Counted from the first letter of the stretch, positions 33,400 through 45,169 are shown. The stretch is 64,000 nucleotides of DNA from Dactylonectria macrodidyma (GCA_020744425.1 JAGMUV010000029.1:372001-436000), one strand, 5' to 3'. Program-made: numbers and translations. The notes: generated from the letters alone by a model not told the origin.

Positions 33400-35582
33400 A
33401 TGCCTCAACAACGCCTCCCTTTTGACCAATGGTCGCAACGAAGAGAGTCGTCAATCTCAGTCGACGTTTCGGAGTTTTCCAGCCGGCAGTTGAATGACCT
33501 AGACCAGAGCCAAACGCCCAAATGCCACTCATCTCGACCTCGCACAGCCTCCACAACCTCCTCTACCAAGCCCAGAACGTCATGGGTCTTCTCTCATATG
33601 CCAGACGAGGAGATGGAGACGTGATACTACAATCCGCGGACCGGAAAAGAAGAGTGGCGTTGTAAACATTGTGACAGAGCATATGCCTGTTCTGGGGGTA
33701 CTGCGGCTCCTGCAAAACATCTTATGGACCTTCCTCCTGACGGCCACGGTCTACCAAAAGGAGCCCTGCGAACAGCTAAAGTGACAACGATACGAACGAT
33801 TCTCGAACAAGCTCGCGCTGCAGCAGAAGAAAATCCCCGCAAACGCCGTCGGCTCAACGATCAATCCGGAGATTCGATCGACCCTGACCAGCTCGAAGTG
33901 TTGTACGTGAGGTTTATTACGGCCTGCTCTCTCCCATTTCGGCTTGTGGAATGCCCAGAGTTCCGGGCACTCTTGGCCTACATCAATGACGATATCGATA
34001 CTTGGCTTCCAGATACACACGAGACCATTAGGAAATGGATCATGCGGCAGTATGAAGACCAGAAGGAGAAGGTCAAGCAGCGCATACAGTCGGCGAAGTC
34101 AAGAATTCACGTCAGCTGCGATCTTTGGACTTCTCCCAACTCTTTGGCCGTCTTGGGCGTAGTCGGCCACTATGTCACTGAAGACGGTCAGCTGGAACAC
34201 CATATTTTGGCGTTGAAAGACATCGACAGTGAGCACGACGGTTCTCACCTCGCTGCGGCCATTTTGGAAGTGGTTGACGAATGGGGCTTTGCTTCAAAAC
34301 TCGGATATTTCGTGATGGACAATGCTGGCAATAACGACACAATGATGAGATCCCTTTCGCTTGGTCAGTACAACTCACCGTTTCTACCGACTGGTCCTAA
34401 GATCCCACAGGCCTCCTTCGCCGATATGACATCCGATACGATCCCAAAGTTCACCGACTCCGCTGCCAAGGTCATATCATCAATCTCGCCGCTAAAGCCT
34501 TCCTCTTTGTTACCGACAATGAGAAGCTCGAACGCGACGATCCAGGTGTGTATAATGTGACACTAAAGCATATTGAAGCGTGGCGGAAGAAGGGACCTCT
34601 TGGCAAGCTTCACAACTTCGTCGTTTACATCCAACGGAATGTTCAGCGCATCCAAAAGTTTCTTGCTATCAGCCATAACCGTAAGCTTGCGCGAGACAAC
34701 GACACAAGGTGGAGCTCGTGGTATACCATGTTGAGAGGGGCCTTGAATCTTAGAGACGCAATTGACGGCTATTTCAACAAATGGATGGATGCAGATTGTG
34801 CTGGAGACGAGCTCTCTTCAGAGGACTGGACCATCTTGGAGAAGATCAAGTTCTTCTTAGAGAAGCTAAAGATGACGACTGAGGCTCTCGAGTCATCGTT
34901 TGCAACACTCGACAATGTCCTCCTGGCTATGGACTTCGTATTGGCACAATTCGAAGCCGGCAAGGAGGCAAATGTCGACGATCCGGTGATGGCACCGATG
35001 TATAACTCGGGCTGGGCGAAGCTGGACAAGTATTATCGCCTTACTGATGAATCACCTGCCTACGTTGCAGCTATCGTGCTCCACCCTTCGCATAAATGGC
35101 ACTACATCCAGGAGAACTGGAAAAAGGAGTGGGTTGAGTCGTCAAAGAAGTTGCTTGAGACGCTGTGGAACGAATATAGACCTGTGGAATCACCTCTTCC
35201 AGTCTGCGAGGCCCCATCGGCGACCACGAACGAGTTCTTGAATTGGCGGAACAAGCACCTGCAGCCGTCACTCATCACGGACGAATACGAGCGTTATTGC
35301 AAGTCTCAACGGGTTTATGGTTTTACGAGCGCCCTTGCATGGTGGCTAGAGGAGACGCAGCAGAAAAACTACCCGAGCCTGAGCAAGATGGCCGTGGATA
35401 TATTGTCAATTCCTGCAATGTCTGCGGAGCCCGAACGACTCTTCTCTGGGGCAAAGATAACGATTACAGACCGTCGGAATCGACTTGGGAGTGATGTAAT
35501 TGAAGCATTGGAGTGCCTGAAGTCATGGTTTGGGATACGAGATTTTCAAGGTGACGAGATTTTCGCTGAGGCAGTTGAATGA
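33400..35582 (+). pseudogene. hAT transposase 3, near-intact, single in-frame TGA
   Basis: Start ATG 33400. A TGA at 33622-33624 is the only in-frame stop. It sits just before a BED finger (WRCKHCDRAYACSGG, AKHL). Exon 1 ends at 34363 and a 47-nt intron (34364-34410, GTCAGT..CCCACAG) joins LSLG to LLRRYDIRYD, so the rest reads through to 35582 with no shift. Catalytic blocks are complete: VSCDLWTSPN (Asp), YFVMDNAGNNDTM (Asp) and IPAMSAEPERLFSGA (Glu), with the C-terminal dimerisation helix following. About 711 codons. One reversion, or initiation after the stop, would give a potentially active protein, so this family may be recently mobile. Confidence 0.88.
34364..34410 (+). other. intron of hAT transposase 3
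   Basis: GTCAGT donor and CCCACAG acceptor, 47 nt, phase 1. Removal connects the second catalytic block to RCQGHIINLAAKAFLF in frame. Confidence 0.75.
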
Positions 35583-36224
35583 TGAGGTCACGTGGAATAT
35601 ATTGGATGTATTGTCACACTGCCAATATATTGGGTTCTTGGCAATACAATACAATATGGGTCCTGTTCATATTGGGCAATACAATATAGCCTCCTGGCAA
35701 TACGATATTATTGCGAGGGGGTCCATATTGCCAATATACGTATTGTTTATATTATTAGCAAGCAGCACGGCTTTATGGGGCTCCGAGGCCTTCTTGAAGA
35801 TCTCAGTTGCGAACACGATCTTCAGATGTCTCTTCATGTATGCAGCATCGCACTGCAGGTACCAGAGATGATCTCCCGTTTCATTCAGTCGAGTCTTGGC
35901 GAGCGTGAGCAGGTAGTTGCTGTCGCGTTCTGGCCGTTGTGAGAAGGCTTGGTTCGTCTAGGGAGACCATAACTCTATCACGCCCGTCTCTCGAAAAGCT
36001 TCGTGGCTGACAAGGTCTCACCATTTCTCAACTCGAGGGGGTTGTGAAGGGTCTACACCGTCGAGGATCCTTTCCATGATACTGCAGAGGACCCCCATAA
36101 GGTATGCCTGCGCTTCAAGAACCAGCGTGGCCCTGGGAAATCCAAGAGTATCAGCTCGATGGGCGGCCTTTTCTTCCCAGTCGACCATATTACGAGGCAA
36201 CCACCCCGTCGTTAAGTCAAGCAT

Positions 36225-36750
36225 CCTTGCTGGGCACCCTCAGAGGCCAATATGACAGAGGCTTGTATGTTGAGCGGGCGGGTAGTATCGCCGCCCACAC
36301 CAGAGCTGTAAAGTGAGGAATGAAATGGGGTGCCCTTGTTGGTGTTTTTTCAGATGACGAGATTACTGGACCCCTGCTCGACCGGATGCTAAACCAATTG
36401 GTAATGTGCACCACCGATGCACCTTTCACCGCCATTTTCTACCCAGTCTGGTAGCAGTCCGATAGGCAGCGACGCATTGAGGGTGTGCGGGGCTAGGCGG
36501 TGAGCGCATGTTTGGTCTAAACTGCGCCCACCTTCCATCGAATACATCGCTTTCCTCGTTCCCGGTTTAAAAGCAAACCTCTTCAGTTTCAGGAGTTATT
36601 CGAGACGAGTGCGTTCATTGCAGGCCTCTACAATACGATCAATCAGTGTATTCGGTGAAAAAGTACTCCTCCTTGGTAAGAATCCATACAGGCTCAGGGC
36701 TGACAGTTGACTAAATTATTTTCCCCCAGATCAATTTGTTTGCCTCCATT
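36225..36750. other. relic DNA and 5' region of the BTB gene
   Basis: The left part may contain decayed N-terminal sequence of the HicA-like gene. At 36676-36729 a candidate intron (GTAAGA..CTGAC..CCCCCAG) lies just before the BTB start, probably in the 5' untranslated region because no upstream in-frame ATG is visible. Confidence 0.4.
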
Positions 36751-37996
36751 ATGCCGCCATTATCTTACGAAGTTGACCCACAAGCGGATGTGAAATTGAT
36801 TCTTCAAGAAGCAAATACACAAATACTCCTGCCTTTGGCTACTTCAATGAGTCTGATGACCACAGAATGCAGCCAGACTTCCGCGAAGCTCAAAATGTCA
36901 CTTTCAAAATCACCTTGTCTTTTCTCCACGACTACGACGGCGGCACCAAACTTGTTTCAACCTTTGACAACTACCACGACGGCGGCATCAAACCCGTTCC
37001 AACCTTCGACGACCTCTACAGGTGTAACCAATGGCTTGGGTGGCGCCACTGACCCACTTATCAGTGCGTGGAGCGCTCTCCATTTCCAGCTGGAAGACGA
37101 TAGTTCCAGGCGGACTAAGATTCGATTCCAAGTGTCTTCGAGACACTTGACGCTTGCTTCTCCTATATTCAGGGCAATGCTGGACGGGCCATGGAAAGAA
37201 GGAACTGCATCCAAGGAATCTCTCCGTTCGATAATGGCGAATACCTGGGATGTGGATGCCTTGTTGATTGTATTAAATATTATCCACGGTCATCATCGAA
37301 AGGTACCAAAATCTCTTAGTCTAGAGATGCTTACCAAAGTTTCCACTATCGTTGACTACTACAATTGTCACGAAATAGTCGAAATCTTCGCTGACCGATG
37401 GCTGAATGGGATGGCACGGGCACCTCCAGACTATTATGGTCGAGACTCCACTCTCTTTTTATGCGTGGCGTGGGTATTTAGATGGTTTGGACATGTTAAA
37501 ACTATGACAGAACTTGCATTGAGACATGGCGAAGGCCCAATCGAGACGCCTGATCTCCCAATCGCAGGGATACTGGGTCAGTAATTCGAGCTTTGACTTC
37601 CTGCCGCAGCTGACGCAATTCTTAGAGAAGATTGATGAAAAGAGACAGGATCTCATTGATCAACTCTTTAACGCGCTCGACGATCTTCGTGATTCCCTGT
37701 CTAAGGGCGAGGACGTCTGCTCGTACGAATGCTCATCTATGCTGCTCGGCTCACTGATGAAAGAGATGTACAAAATCAGACACATAAGCCCACCAGCAAC
37801 AAGACCATATAATGGCTACAGCGTTGCAGGTCTCATGCAAAGGATGTCTGATTTCCGATTACCTGTGTGGTACAGCTTGAAAGATCTTTCTCCGAAAGGT
37901 CGCAATATGCACTGTTGTAATCTTGTGAAAAAGATCCAGCCCATCGTGAGCGATGTGGAGAAGAAGATAACAGACTTCAGACTAGAGGATTTCTGA
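36751..37996 (+). CDS. BTB/POZ domain protein, 398 aa
   Basis: Exon 1 (36751-37576) and exon 2 (37626-37996) join over a 49-nt intron (GTCAGT, branch GCTGACG, TTAG), linking PIAGIL to EKIDEKRQDL. The BTB core lies at about residues 115-200: FQVSSRHLTLASPIFRAML followed by WDVDALLIVLNIIHGH. Such proteins often act as adaptors for cullin-3 ligases or as regulators; the partner is unknown. A Thr/Ala/Gln-rich stretch (about residues 60-90) contains a 14-residue duplicated unit (LFQP/PFQP). The C-terminal half (CSYECSSMLLGSLMKEM, then CCNLVKKIQPIVSDVE) matches the conserved tail of fungal BTB paralogues. The gene appears intact although transposons flank it on both sides. The start was chosen at the first ATG after the probable leader intron. 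Confidence 0.78.
36930..37015 (+). repeat. imperfect 42-bp coding duplication in the BTB gene
   Basis: ACGACGGCGGCACCAAACTTGTTTCAACCTTT (from 36934) is followed 42 bp later by ACGACGGCGGCATCAAACCCGTTCCAACCTTC. Confidence 0.75.
37577..37625 (+). other. intron of the BTB gene
   Basis: GTCAGT donor, GCTGACG branch site and TTAG acceptor, 49 nt, phase 1. Confidence 0.75.
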
Positions 37997-38630
37997 TGCT
38001 CCAAGTTGTCTGGAATATCGGAGATTGAATACACCATTGGGCTTGCCTGGGCATGTCACGAAGGGTACTCGCCAATGGTATCTAGACGCTTGTGTATCGG
38101 TCCGTGGCTTGGAAGACTACATGTCAGACAATTGGCTCCACAGGGATCATTGTTGGCATCGGTCAATTGATGAGAATTATCTCAGGAGCAAGAACTCAAT
38201 GACAAGATGCACTGAGCCGTGCAGCTCTTTTATACACAAATGAAAGCGTTGGCTGTTTAGGCAGCAGCCTGCTGCTTGACGCTAATTATGGTCGTTCACT
38301 CTCATCGTGATCAAGTTCACGATGATCGTGATCCTTGCCTCATTTCGACGGCAGCTGCTCTAGTGGGGCCGGGGCTTGATATGCGACACTACACTTGTTA
38401 TTGATCGGGGTGTATCATATATGACTAGTAACTATGGATCGTTGTGTAGTTTCCGCCACTACAAAGGCAGAGCGCGAATGAGAACGATAGAGACGACGCC
38501 CTATGAAGCAATTCTAAGGCACCAAACATAACGCAACCAAAAACTCTAATAACAGATACAAACCTGGCTGGCATACTCCGTTCTAGGATGGGTCTTCAAA
38601 TGAGCCCTACAAGGATGGCACAGGCCTCTT
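37997..38630. other. unassigned spacer
   Basis: No gene recognised. GATCGTGATC/ATGATCGTGATC-type repeats near 38300-38340 are short and of unclear meaning. Confidence 0.35.
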
Positions 38631-38684
38631 AAAGAGAAGTGCGGCGCGTTTTGCGTTCCAGCTCAACGCGTCAGAATTGAAAGT

Positions 38685-38757
38685 GCGGCGCATGCCTTCC
38701 GTTAGGAAGGTCTTTCTTATTCGCACCCGTGCCTTCCGTTAGGAAGGTCTTTCTTAT
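38685..38757. repeat. hairpin-bearing tandem repeat, two copies
   Basis: GCCTTCCGTTAGGAAGGTCTTTCTTATTCGC occurs twice in tandem (from about 38692 and 38729). Each copy contains the palindrome CCTTCCgttaGGAAGG, the type of short hairpin found near Helitron 3' ends. Confidence 0.7.
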
Positions 38758-38762
38758 TCGCG

Positions 38763-38977
38763 CCCGACCCTTGACACCCTGAGTCCTGGCCTCTGATTGG
38801 TTGCAAAGTTATCTGCCTTCTGATTGGCTAATAAAATGGCTTCCTAACGGGAGGCCTTCCTAGCAAGCCGGCGTGGCGGCTGCTCCCCAGTTCGCACCCG
38901 ACCCTTGACACCCTGAGTCCTGGCCTCTGATTGGTTGCAAAGTTATCTGCCTTCTGATTGGCTAATAAAATGGCTTC
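38763..38977. repeat. 81-bp direct repeat pair with CCAAT-box clusters
   Basis: 38763-38843 is repeated at 38897-38977 (CCCGACCCTTGACACCCTGA...AAAATGGCTTC), with a 134-bp offset. Each copy has two ATTGG (inverted CCAATCAG) motifs, and a fifth lies at about 38977-38984. The intervening 53 bp contain the 52-bp sequence also present at 46697-46748. Confidence 0.85.
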
Positions 38978-39027
38978 TGATTGGCTCCGCTCTCCGTTTT
39001 TACTGTGAACGAAATGGAGATTGCCTC

Positions 39028-42000
39028 CTAACCTTGCTTCCCATGCCTGACCTCAAACCGCTTAACCGTCTGTCTTGCTAGCTCTTTTAATCGATCGACC
39101 CCTTCTATGAGCTCCGGATACATCCGCGCCTGTTCGAAGTGCTCCCTTGGAATTGGCTGTATAAGCCGTATGTCCCGCAACCGCTTGCACCGTGACAATT
39201 GCACGTACAAGCTAAGCACATCGCACTTCTCCATGCTCGGGTATCCCTTCGTCCCTTTTCTCCCATAGAGCCCAAGCAGAACCTTCTCTAGGGTCTTGCT
39301 TTGCGCCTTATAGTCAGTAAGCGCAAAGCCCGGCGTGCATGGCAGCCCCGTACGCGTCAGCCCCATCTTAAACTCCCGCTTGGCTGCAAGTCGCGGACAG
39401 ACGTATTTGCCGTGCTTTTCTTTGTCAAGCTGCACAGTCTCTGTCCCTAGCATGAGGGTATGCGGAGGTATGTGCGGGAACGCGAGCCCCTCCGTATCCT
39501 GCGATTGGAGAAGGATCCCGCTTGGCGGCCCGAGGAAGACGGACAGCCGGTCGTGGATCACCCGTTCTTCTACCTCTCCGTCTGCGACGACGCCGGCGGC
39601 CGTGAACTCTGCTCCATTGACTACTTTCAGCCCCAGGTACTTGTTCTGGTTGACGATGACGGGCATGCCCTCGACGTACGGAAAGATGCCTGGGATGGGG
39701 AGCTGCGCGTCATCTCCGAGCAGCACTACGGCCTCCATCTCTTCCTCGCTGGGCACGCGGGTTTTCCACTGGTGATCGGACATGAATAGGGACACTTTCC
39801 TGCCGTGCTCCTCGCCGAAGGCCAGGGCGGCACAGAGCGTGAGGTCCCACCTGTGTCGGTTAAGCGGGATAATGGCGCGCCGGCCTCCCGTGAAGTCGAG
39901 CTTCTCGTCAGGAATGTATCGTGAGTTGAGCTTGTCCAGGTCGGCCGCTGTCTGTCGGCCTGTCCGGATGCGTTCTAAGAGCCCTATTAGTTCCTCGTCG
40001 CCCTCAGCCCTCTTCTGCTCCTCTAGGATCACTACGTTGGTAAACAGCTCCCATGTCGTCTTGGCCTGGATCTGCTGCCATCGATATTGCGTCGCACGAT
40101 CCGAGAGGTTCCGTAGCCCCTTGCCGTTGTCGCTGGGGTCGACCCGGCTCAGCAGGCCCTTCTGCAGTACTGGCCCGAACTGGAGGAAGTCGCCCGTGAA
40201 GACCACCACCGGTATCCCGCCGAACGGCCTGTCTGGGAAGCCGCGGAGCGCCCGCAGCTTGTGGTCTACTTCGTAGAGCGTCTTAAGTCCCAACATGCTT
40301 ACCTCGTCGACCACAAGCACGTCACGCCTTCTCCAACGCTGCCGGCTCCTGTCCAGGTTCGCGGATGGTAGGCTTTCCATCGCCGCTCCGTCTTGATCCT
40401 TGAAGGCTAGCCCCAGCGCGGAGTGGATGGTGTTACCGCCGATCCCTGCTGCCGCCGTCCCGGACGTAGCTGTTATGACAATACGTTTCGACGACCCTTT
40501 CGCCGCGAATACCTCTTTCAGAGTCCCGATGAGCCAAGACTTCCCGGTGCCGCCGCTTCCGCCTATGTATTGGAGATGTTGAGGTGGCTGCTCCCACACC
40601 GTGTGTCCTTCGTTGCCGTCAACAGGTATATCTGACACTTCCTCCGCTCTGTCCATCGCCTCACAGATAAGGCCGAGGGCAATCTTCTGCATGCGGTTTA
40701 GCGTTCGCTGCTTGCCTATCATATTCCCAACCAGGAGGAAGCTGCTGCCAGGTGCTATATCTACCCAAGTATGAGCTGGAGCGGGGGTTAGGTTGGGCGC
40801 TGGGATAGGTGGGAACAAATACTGATCATCGCCGAGACCGAAACCAGCCTCATCGCCGTTCTTGTCTTCGCCGACTTCATCATCCCCTTCGATGGCTAGC
40901 ACTCTGGCTCTGTGGAGCCGCAGCTGGGCCGCCCGTACCATGCCAATCTCGGGCTTCGTCATCGTTTTTACTGTCGCTTGATATTCGGACTGCGTGTCCG
41001 CGCGCCACGGGTCCGGTTCGGGGTCAGAGAAGCTGGCTCTCTCGAGCGCCTGTAGCAGCCTTGCCAGTGCGGGGAAGTCTTTGGCAACCCCTTGATCGCC
41101 ATGCAGGTTATATACCGCGTCATGGAATGTGTACCTCAAGTCCGTGTTCTGCGGTCGCCACGAGGTACCAGGGGCTATTCCTTCCTCCGCCGGCTCGTGC
41201 TCTTTCTCCTCGTCACCTTCGCTGCGGCTAGCCCACAACGCCGCGTCTTTCTTAGCATCTTCGGCGCTCTTGTGCAGCAGCTGAATATTGTTAACCACCC
41301 CTTTCACCCGGTCCGGTATGGCTTCCGACAGCTTTTGCCACACGTCTTTGACTGAGGGGTACTCGCCAGATGCATAGCGGTAGCCGTAGAGCTCGTCCAG
41401 GCGCGTGAAGCGTTGCCAAGGTACAAAGAGTGCTAGGAGGACCACCGCGGTTCTGTATGCCGTTAGCTCTTCGACGAGCCTTCTCTCTCTCTTCACCTCT
41501 CCTACCGTTGGTAATATCCTGGGTCTAGCTTATCCAGGTCGTGGTTAAGGGGGCCGGTGAGCACCGGGACGTACTGCGCCCCTGCCTTCAGGAGCTCTTG
41601 GATCCATCCCTCTCCATTGACAAGGTCTTGGTCGAAGGGGAAATACTGCGGCTTGTCTACGTTCATCCGCTTCCCAACCCGACGCACCTGAATCACACTA
41701 GCATAGTCGTAGAAGCAGAGGTCCTCCAATAGAGCCCCACGCCCGGCATATGCCTCCAGCAGTGGAAGATACACACCAGACTGCGCTATGTTGATCGTCT
41801 CCGGGGCCGCTCGCAGACGAGCCTCCGGTCCGGCTGCGTCTTGTAGACCCCGCCACCTCCTGAAGACCGCCCAGTATAGCGTATTGAGGTGAATGCTCTG
41901 CCATCTCTCCACGCTGGAGTAGTGGTTAGGATGACCGAGGAGCCTGCTGCATACCTCCACGGCGGATAGCTCCCTGCTGGTGAAGATCTGGTTTGCCGTT

Positions 42001-45000
42001 CGGGCCAGGAATTGCCTGGCCTTATTATTTACCTGCGTGGCCCTCGGGGCTTCGTCGTCATGCGCTACTTGGCCTTCGGCCCCAACGTCCGCCGACATCC
42101 TTTCCCACACCGTCTTCATAAGCGCCGCCCGTTTCCATAACGGCGTGTCTAGCTTCGTGGCGTAATTCGTAGCGTAATAGCTCATGGCTAGGCTTGACGT
42201 GACTGTGACGAGCAGTCGAATGTCGTGGTTGTGCCGCAAGGCAACTGCTAGGGCCTTGTTGAACCGGCTAATCCGGCTGTGATTGCGTTTGACGTGCAGC
42301 AGGCCGCTCGGTGTGAATTCCGTCCGTTCCCGCAGCGCCCACGGAGCTCGGAAACGACACGGGTGCTGCTTTCTTGTCCGGTCCTTTTCCTTGAAGCTAT
42401 ACTTGACACATGTTGCGCCGCAGCTGTGCATCTGGCAACGATGCGCCACCCAGTTCGCCTCGCTCTCGAACACATCGGCCAGCTTGTCAGCATCGTTCAC
42501 TATGTCGCTTATATCACGGAAGACGCTGTCCCACCGTCGGTATCGTTTCGCCCCTCGTTCGTCACAACACTACCGTGCCTGGGTGAGCGGCTCTTCCCTC
42601 TCTACCACGTCTAGCTAGGCAATACACTTACCTCACTCACCAGGGTATCAAGGTATCGACACACCTGCTCCGCGTATGCCCCGTCATCTTGCATATCGTC
42701 CAAGACAGTGGGCATTTCCACGTTGGCGTCGAGCCACAAGAATCCGTGTAGGTGCTCCGCCCCCCTTTCGTTCGTCTCGACGCAGCCATAATAGCCAGAG
42801 ACCTTGCTGAATATCGATGGCCCCCCTATGCGTACGCAGTGTTGGAAGAAGAGACGGATCTCGCGGTTAAAAAACTTAGCGGAGCTCACAGGATCTCGCA
42901 CTACATGCTGTACCTGACCGATGTGCTTGCGGAACTGGTCCACCAGCTGCCTGGCCAGCTCTCCGCTCACAGCCCGGTAGGCAGTCAGCTTCATATTTAC
43001 TTCGTTGGTCAGGTCGTTTGGATTCAGCGTGAACCAAATTGTCTTCATCCCTAGCAGTAAGCTGAGGGAGTTGATCTTGCGACGGTGACCGAGTCTCTCT
43101 TCGTTCGACATATGCTGGCCATGCCCGAAGGCGCTGAGCTCTCGAAGCAGGAAGGAGACGTCCTCGTTCGTAGTCGTCCTGGTCTGGCGGTATTCTTCCT
43201 CCGCGGCCTCGATCTCGCTAGCAGTCAGCGCACGGAGGATCTGCTCCACCCGAGCGAAGGACCGCTTCTGCATGCGAATATAGCTGATCCGCCGGTTCTC
43301 CGAGCGGACCAGCATGTTGTATATGAGGAAGGGAAAGGCCGGGTGCGTCGCGAAAAGGCCGCCTACTACTGGTCAATTCCGTCTGATCTCCCAGCTCGGC
43401 GGGTACATACCGTGTCGCTGGAGCACCAATCTCGCCCAACTCCGTAGGGTGAAGTTACGGTCCTGGCCGCAGCTACTATAGACGCCCGTGAATCCGACAC
43501 CGGCATCCTCCGCCAACTTAGGGCCTCCTCGGCCCCACGGGAAGAGGCAGGGGAAGGTCTTAGGAAAGAAATCGGGGTCGTTGCTATCGACATACTCCTC
43601 CCCCCGCTGGTTGATAATAAAGGGTTCCGTAGTGCCGGTAAAGTATCCGATTCCACCCTCGCTCCGCCGGCGCTTCTTGCCCCGATGGCCGCCATCCGTC
43701 TGGTCCAGACTGGCCTGGACCCACTGAAGCCGTTCTTTAGGCCCGTGGTCCGCCGTCTCGTCGAGCCCCAACATCCCTGTTGAAACCATCTCGATTAGCT
43801 CTTCCTCTATATGCCGAAGATCCAGCTCCTCTCTCTGGAGATGGCGCCCCTGCAGGCCGCCTAGTCTCGCGTTGCTTTCGTTCTCTTGTCGCACAGCATC
43901 GTCTTCGCGGTCTTCCAGCATAGCTAGCACCTCTTCGACCGTACGAATAGGCTGCTCTGCACGACCACGCTCAACGGCCGACACATAGTATCCAGTCCGG
44001 ATTTGGTCCTCCGCGCTCAGCTCGTATGGGACCATGCTATCGAATATAGCTTGCGGCACCTCGGTACCGGAACACCAGCCCCCCCAACTCCGGAGGTTCT
44101 CCTCACTGATACAAATATCTCGGAATAACGGATTATACTGCTTCAGCCAGGTAAGCGCGCCTTTCAGCCGCTGGGGGCGCACCGACATCATCCAGGCAAT
44201 GTCGGTAGGCACCGGCTTCCGTGGTGCTACGAAGCATACGTGGATCCTCTCCAGCTCGTTCATCATGGGGTGCGGGAGCACTTTCGACACCAAGTTCTCC
44301 ACGTCGTTGGGGAATACGGTAATGTGGCCCTTCTTGTGCTTACGATATCGGCCGTTGGTAGCCTTCTCGATGTCGATCTAGAACTTGGTGATCCAACCAC
44401 AAGGTATGTACAAGCCAATGAGCCGTTCTTCCATTGGAGTCAAGTCTCGCAGTGCCGCCGGATATCTATGGACGCATCCAAGGCCGAGGTTGTTGACTTG
44501 GCAGGCACGCGGGAGCTTAGCCGCCTCTAAGGCATGACTACAGTCTTGGCAGACAGGGAACCCGTCCGGCCCTTCACGGGGGAAGCATTGTCTGCATGCG
44601 AAATGTTCCCGATCCTGACGCGTGAGGCGCGTTTCCGCCTGCCGATACAACGGCTCGAACACCGTCCACTTCCAGTCGGAGACGTCGACGGATGCCTTCT
44701 GCTCATAGCAGACGACGCAGTGTGTCAGCTCCATGGTGTTTTCGTCATGCATCTTGTTGTAGAAGCCACAGACGGTCTCCAGCTCGAGCTCGCGCGGTCT
44801 CGGCTCACTCCATGTATGGCCCGCCGAATCTCTCACCCTCTGCTCCCAACGTTCATCCATCGCCTTCAGGACCTCATACAACGACTTCTTTCGCTCTTGG
44901 AATAGCGGAGAGGCTGGAGTATCCACTATCGGAAAGATTGAGGGAGCTGCTGGCCGTGCTGGTTGGCCGACCCGCGCATCTTTCTCGGTAGGGACTGGTC

Positions 45001-45169
45001 TTGTATGTTTCCTGCGGATGTGGTAAGCGGCCCCTGGTCTGGGGCCGCGCCGCTTAAGACTCGGTGTCATAACGATAGGAGGACATTGAATTGGTAGTGT
45101 GGTCAGTGTCTTGGGAAGGAGTCGGGCCAGCGGCCGTCTTAGTGAGTAGATCCTCTGCTTTCTGCCCAT
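39028..45169 (-). pseudogene. Helitron Rep/PIF1-type helicase transposase, three lesions
   Basis: Minus-strand, about 2,000 codons. N-terminus (45169-44378): Cys/His-rich region with CVVC, CRQC and CQDC pairs. After a TAG (44378-44380) the frame continues through the Helitron-like N domain. A TGA (43373-43375) precedes the Rep nuclease (HUH motif EHLHGFLWL, about 42735). A 62-nt intron (42631-42570, GTAAGT..CGGTAG) keeps phase 0. The catalytic tyrosines follow in SYYATNYATK (about 42155-42180). One frameshift near 41498 leads into the PIF1-like helicase: Walker A GGSGGTGKS (about 40540), Walker B VLVVDEVSML (about 40300), and C-terminal QLSRCKRLRDI. Rep nicks and joins single strands and the helicase unwinds, giving rolling-circle transposition. 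Only three simple lesions suggest recent inactivation. Confidence 0.9.
42570..42631 (-). other. predicted intron in the Helitron transposase
   Basis: GTAAGTG donor and CGGTAG acceptor, 62 nt; splicing joins two open frames in phase 0 and removes the stop that follows the donor. Confidence 0.65.

Larger units (their letters stand above)
32961..35760 (+). mobile_element. hAT transposon 3 (about 2.8 kb)
   Basis: TGCTAATA at 32961 and its inverted copy ending at 35760 give candidate termini. Both subterminal regions (32970-33110 and 35600-35750) are dense in ATATTG/GGCAATAT motifs. A clean 8-bp duplication was not found; the flanking gene reads Leu-Leu-Ala on both sides (CTGCTTGC and CTATTAGC on the minus strand), which could be a diverged target copy. 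Exact ends are uncertain by about 10 bp. Confidence 0.75.
31966..36224 (-). pseudogene. large fungal gene relic with HicA-like C-terminal domain, split by hAT 3
   Basis: The upstream part (36224-35765) encodes TGWLPRNMVDWEEKA, FPRATLVLEAQAYLMGVL and, in a shifted frame, TGDHLWYLQCDAAYMKRHLK. This arrangement is known to me from a widespread fungal family of large uncharacterised proteins. The hAT element then intervenes. The downstream part (about 32955-31966) continues with LAVRFYRPQNAARIV, KFWESIRGTVREELGGSAFS and ends in a small domain: MIDAGFTARNNSGSAVAF, RIVFHKPHP, LRIIGKRMAKWFGW. That tail has the GF..GS..F..H.PHP layout of HicA-like RNA-binding folds. In-frame stops at about 32729 and 32508 and a shift near 32290 make this copy non-functional. 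The N-terminus is not located. Confidence 0.6.

Noticed and set aside
39335..40276. Several plus-strand open frames opposite the Helitron helicase
   Set aside because: They are antisense shadows of a GC-rich coding region; the minus strand carries clear helicase motifs.
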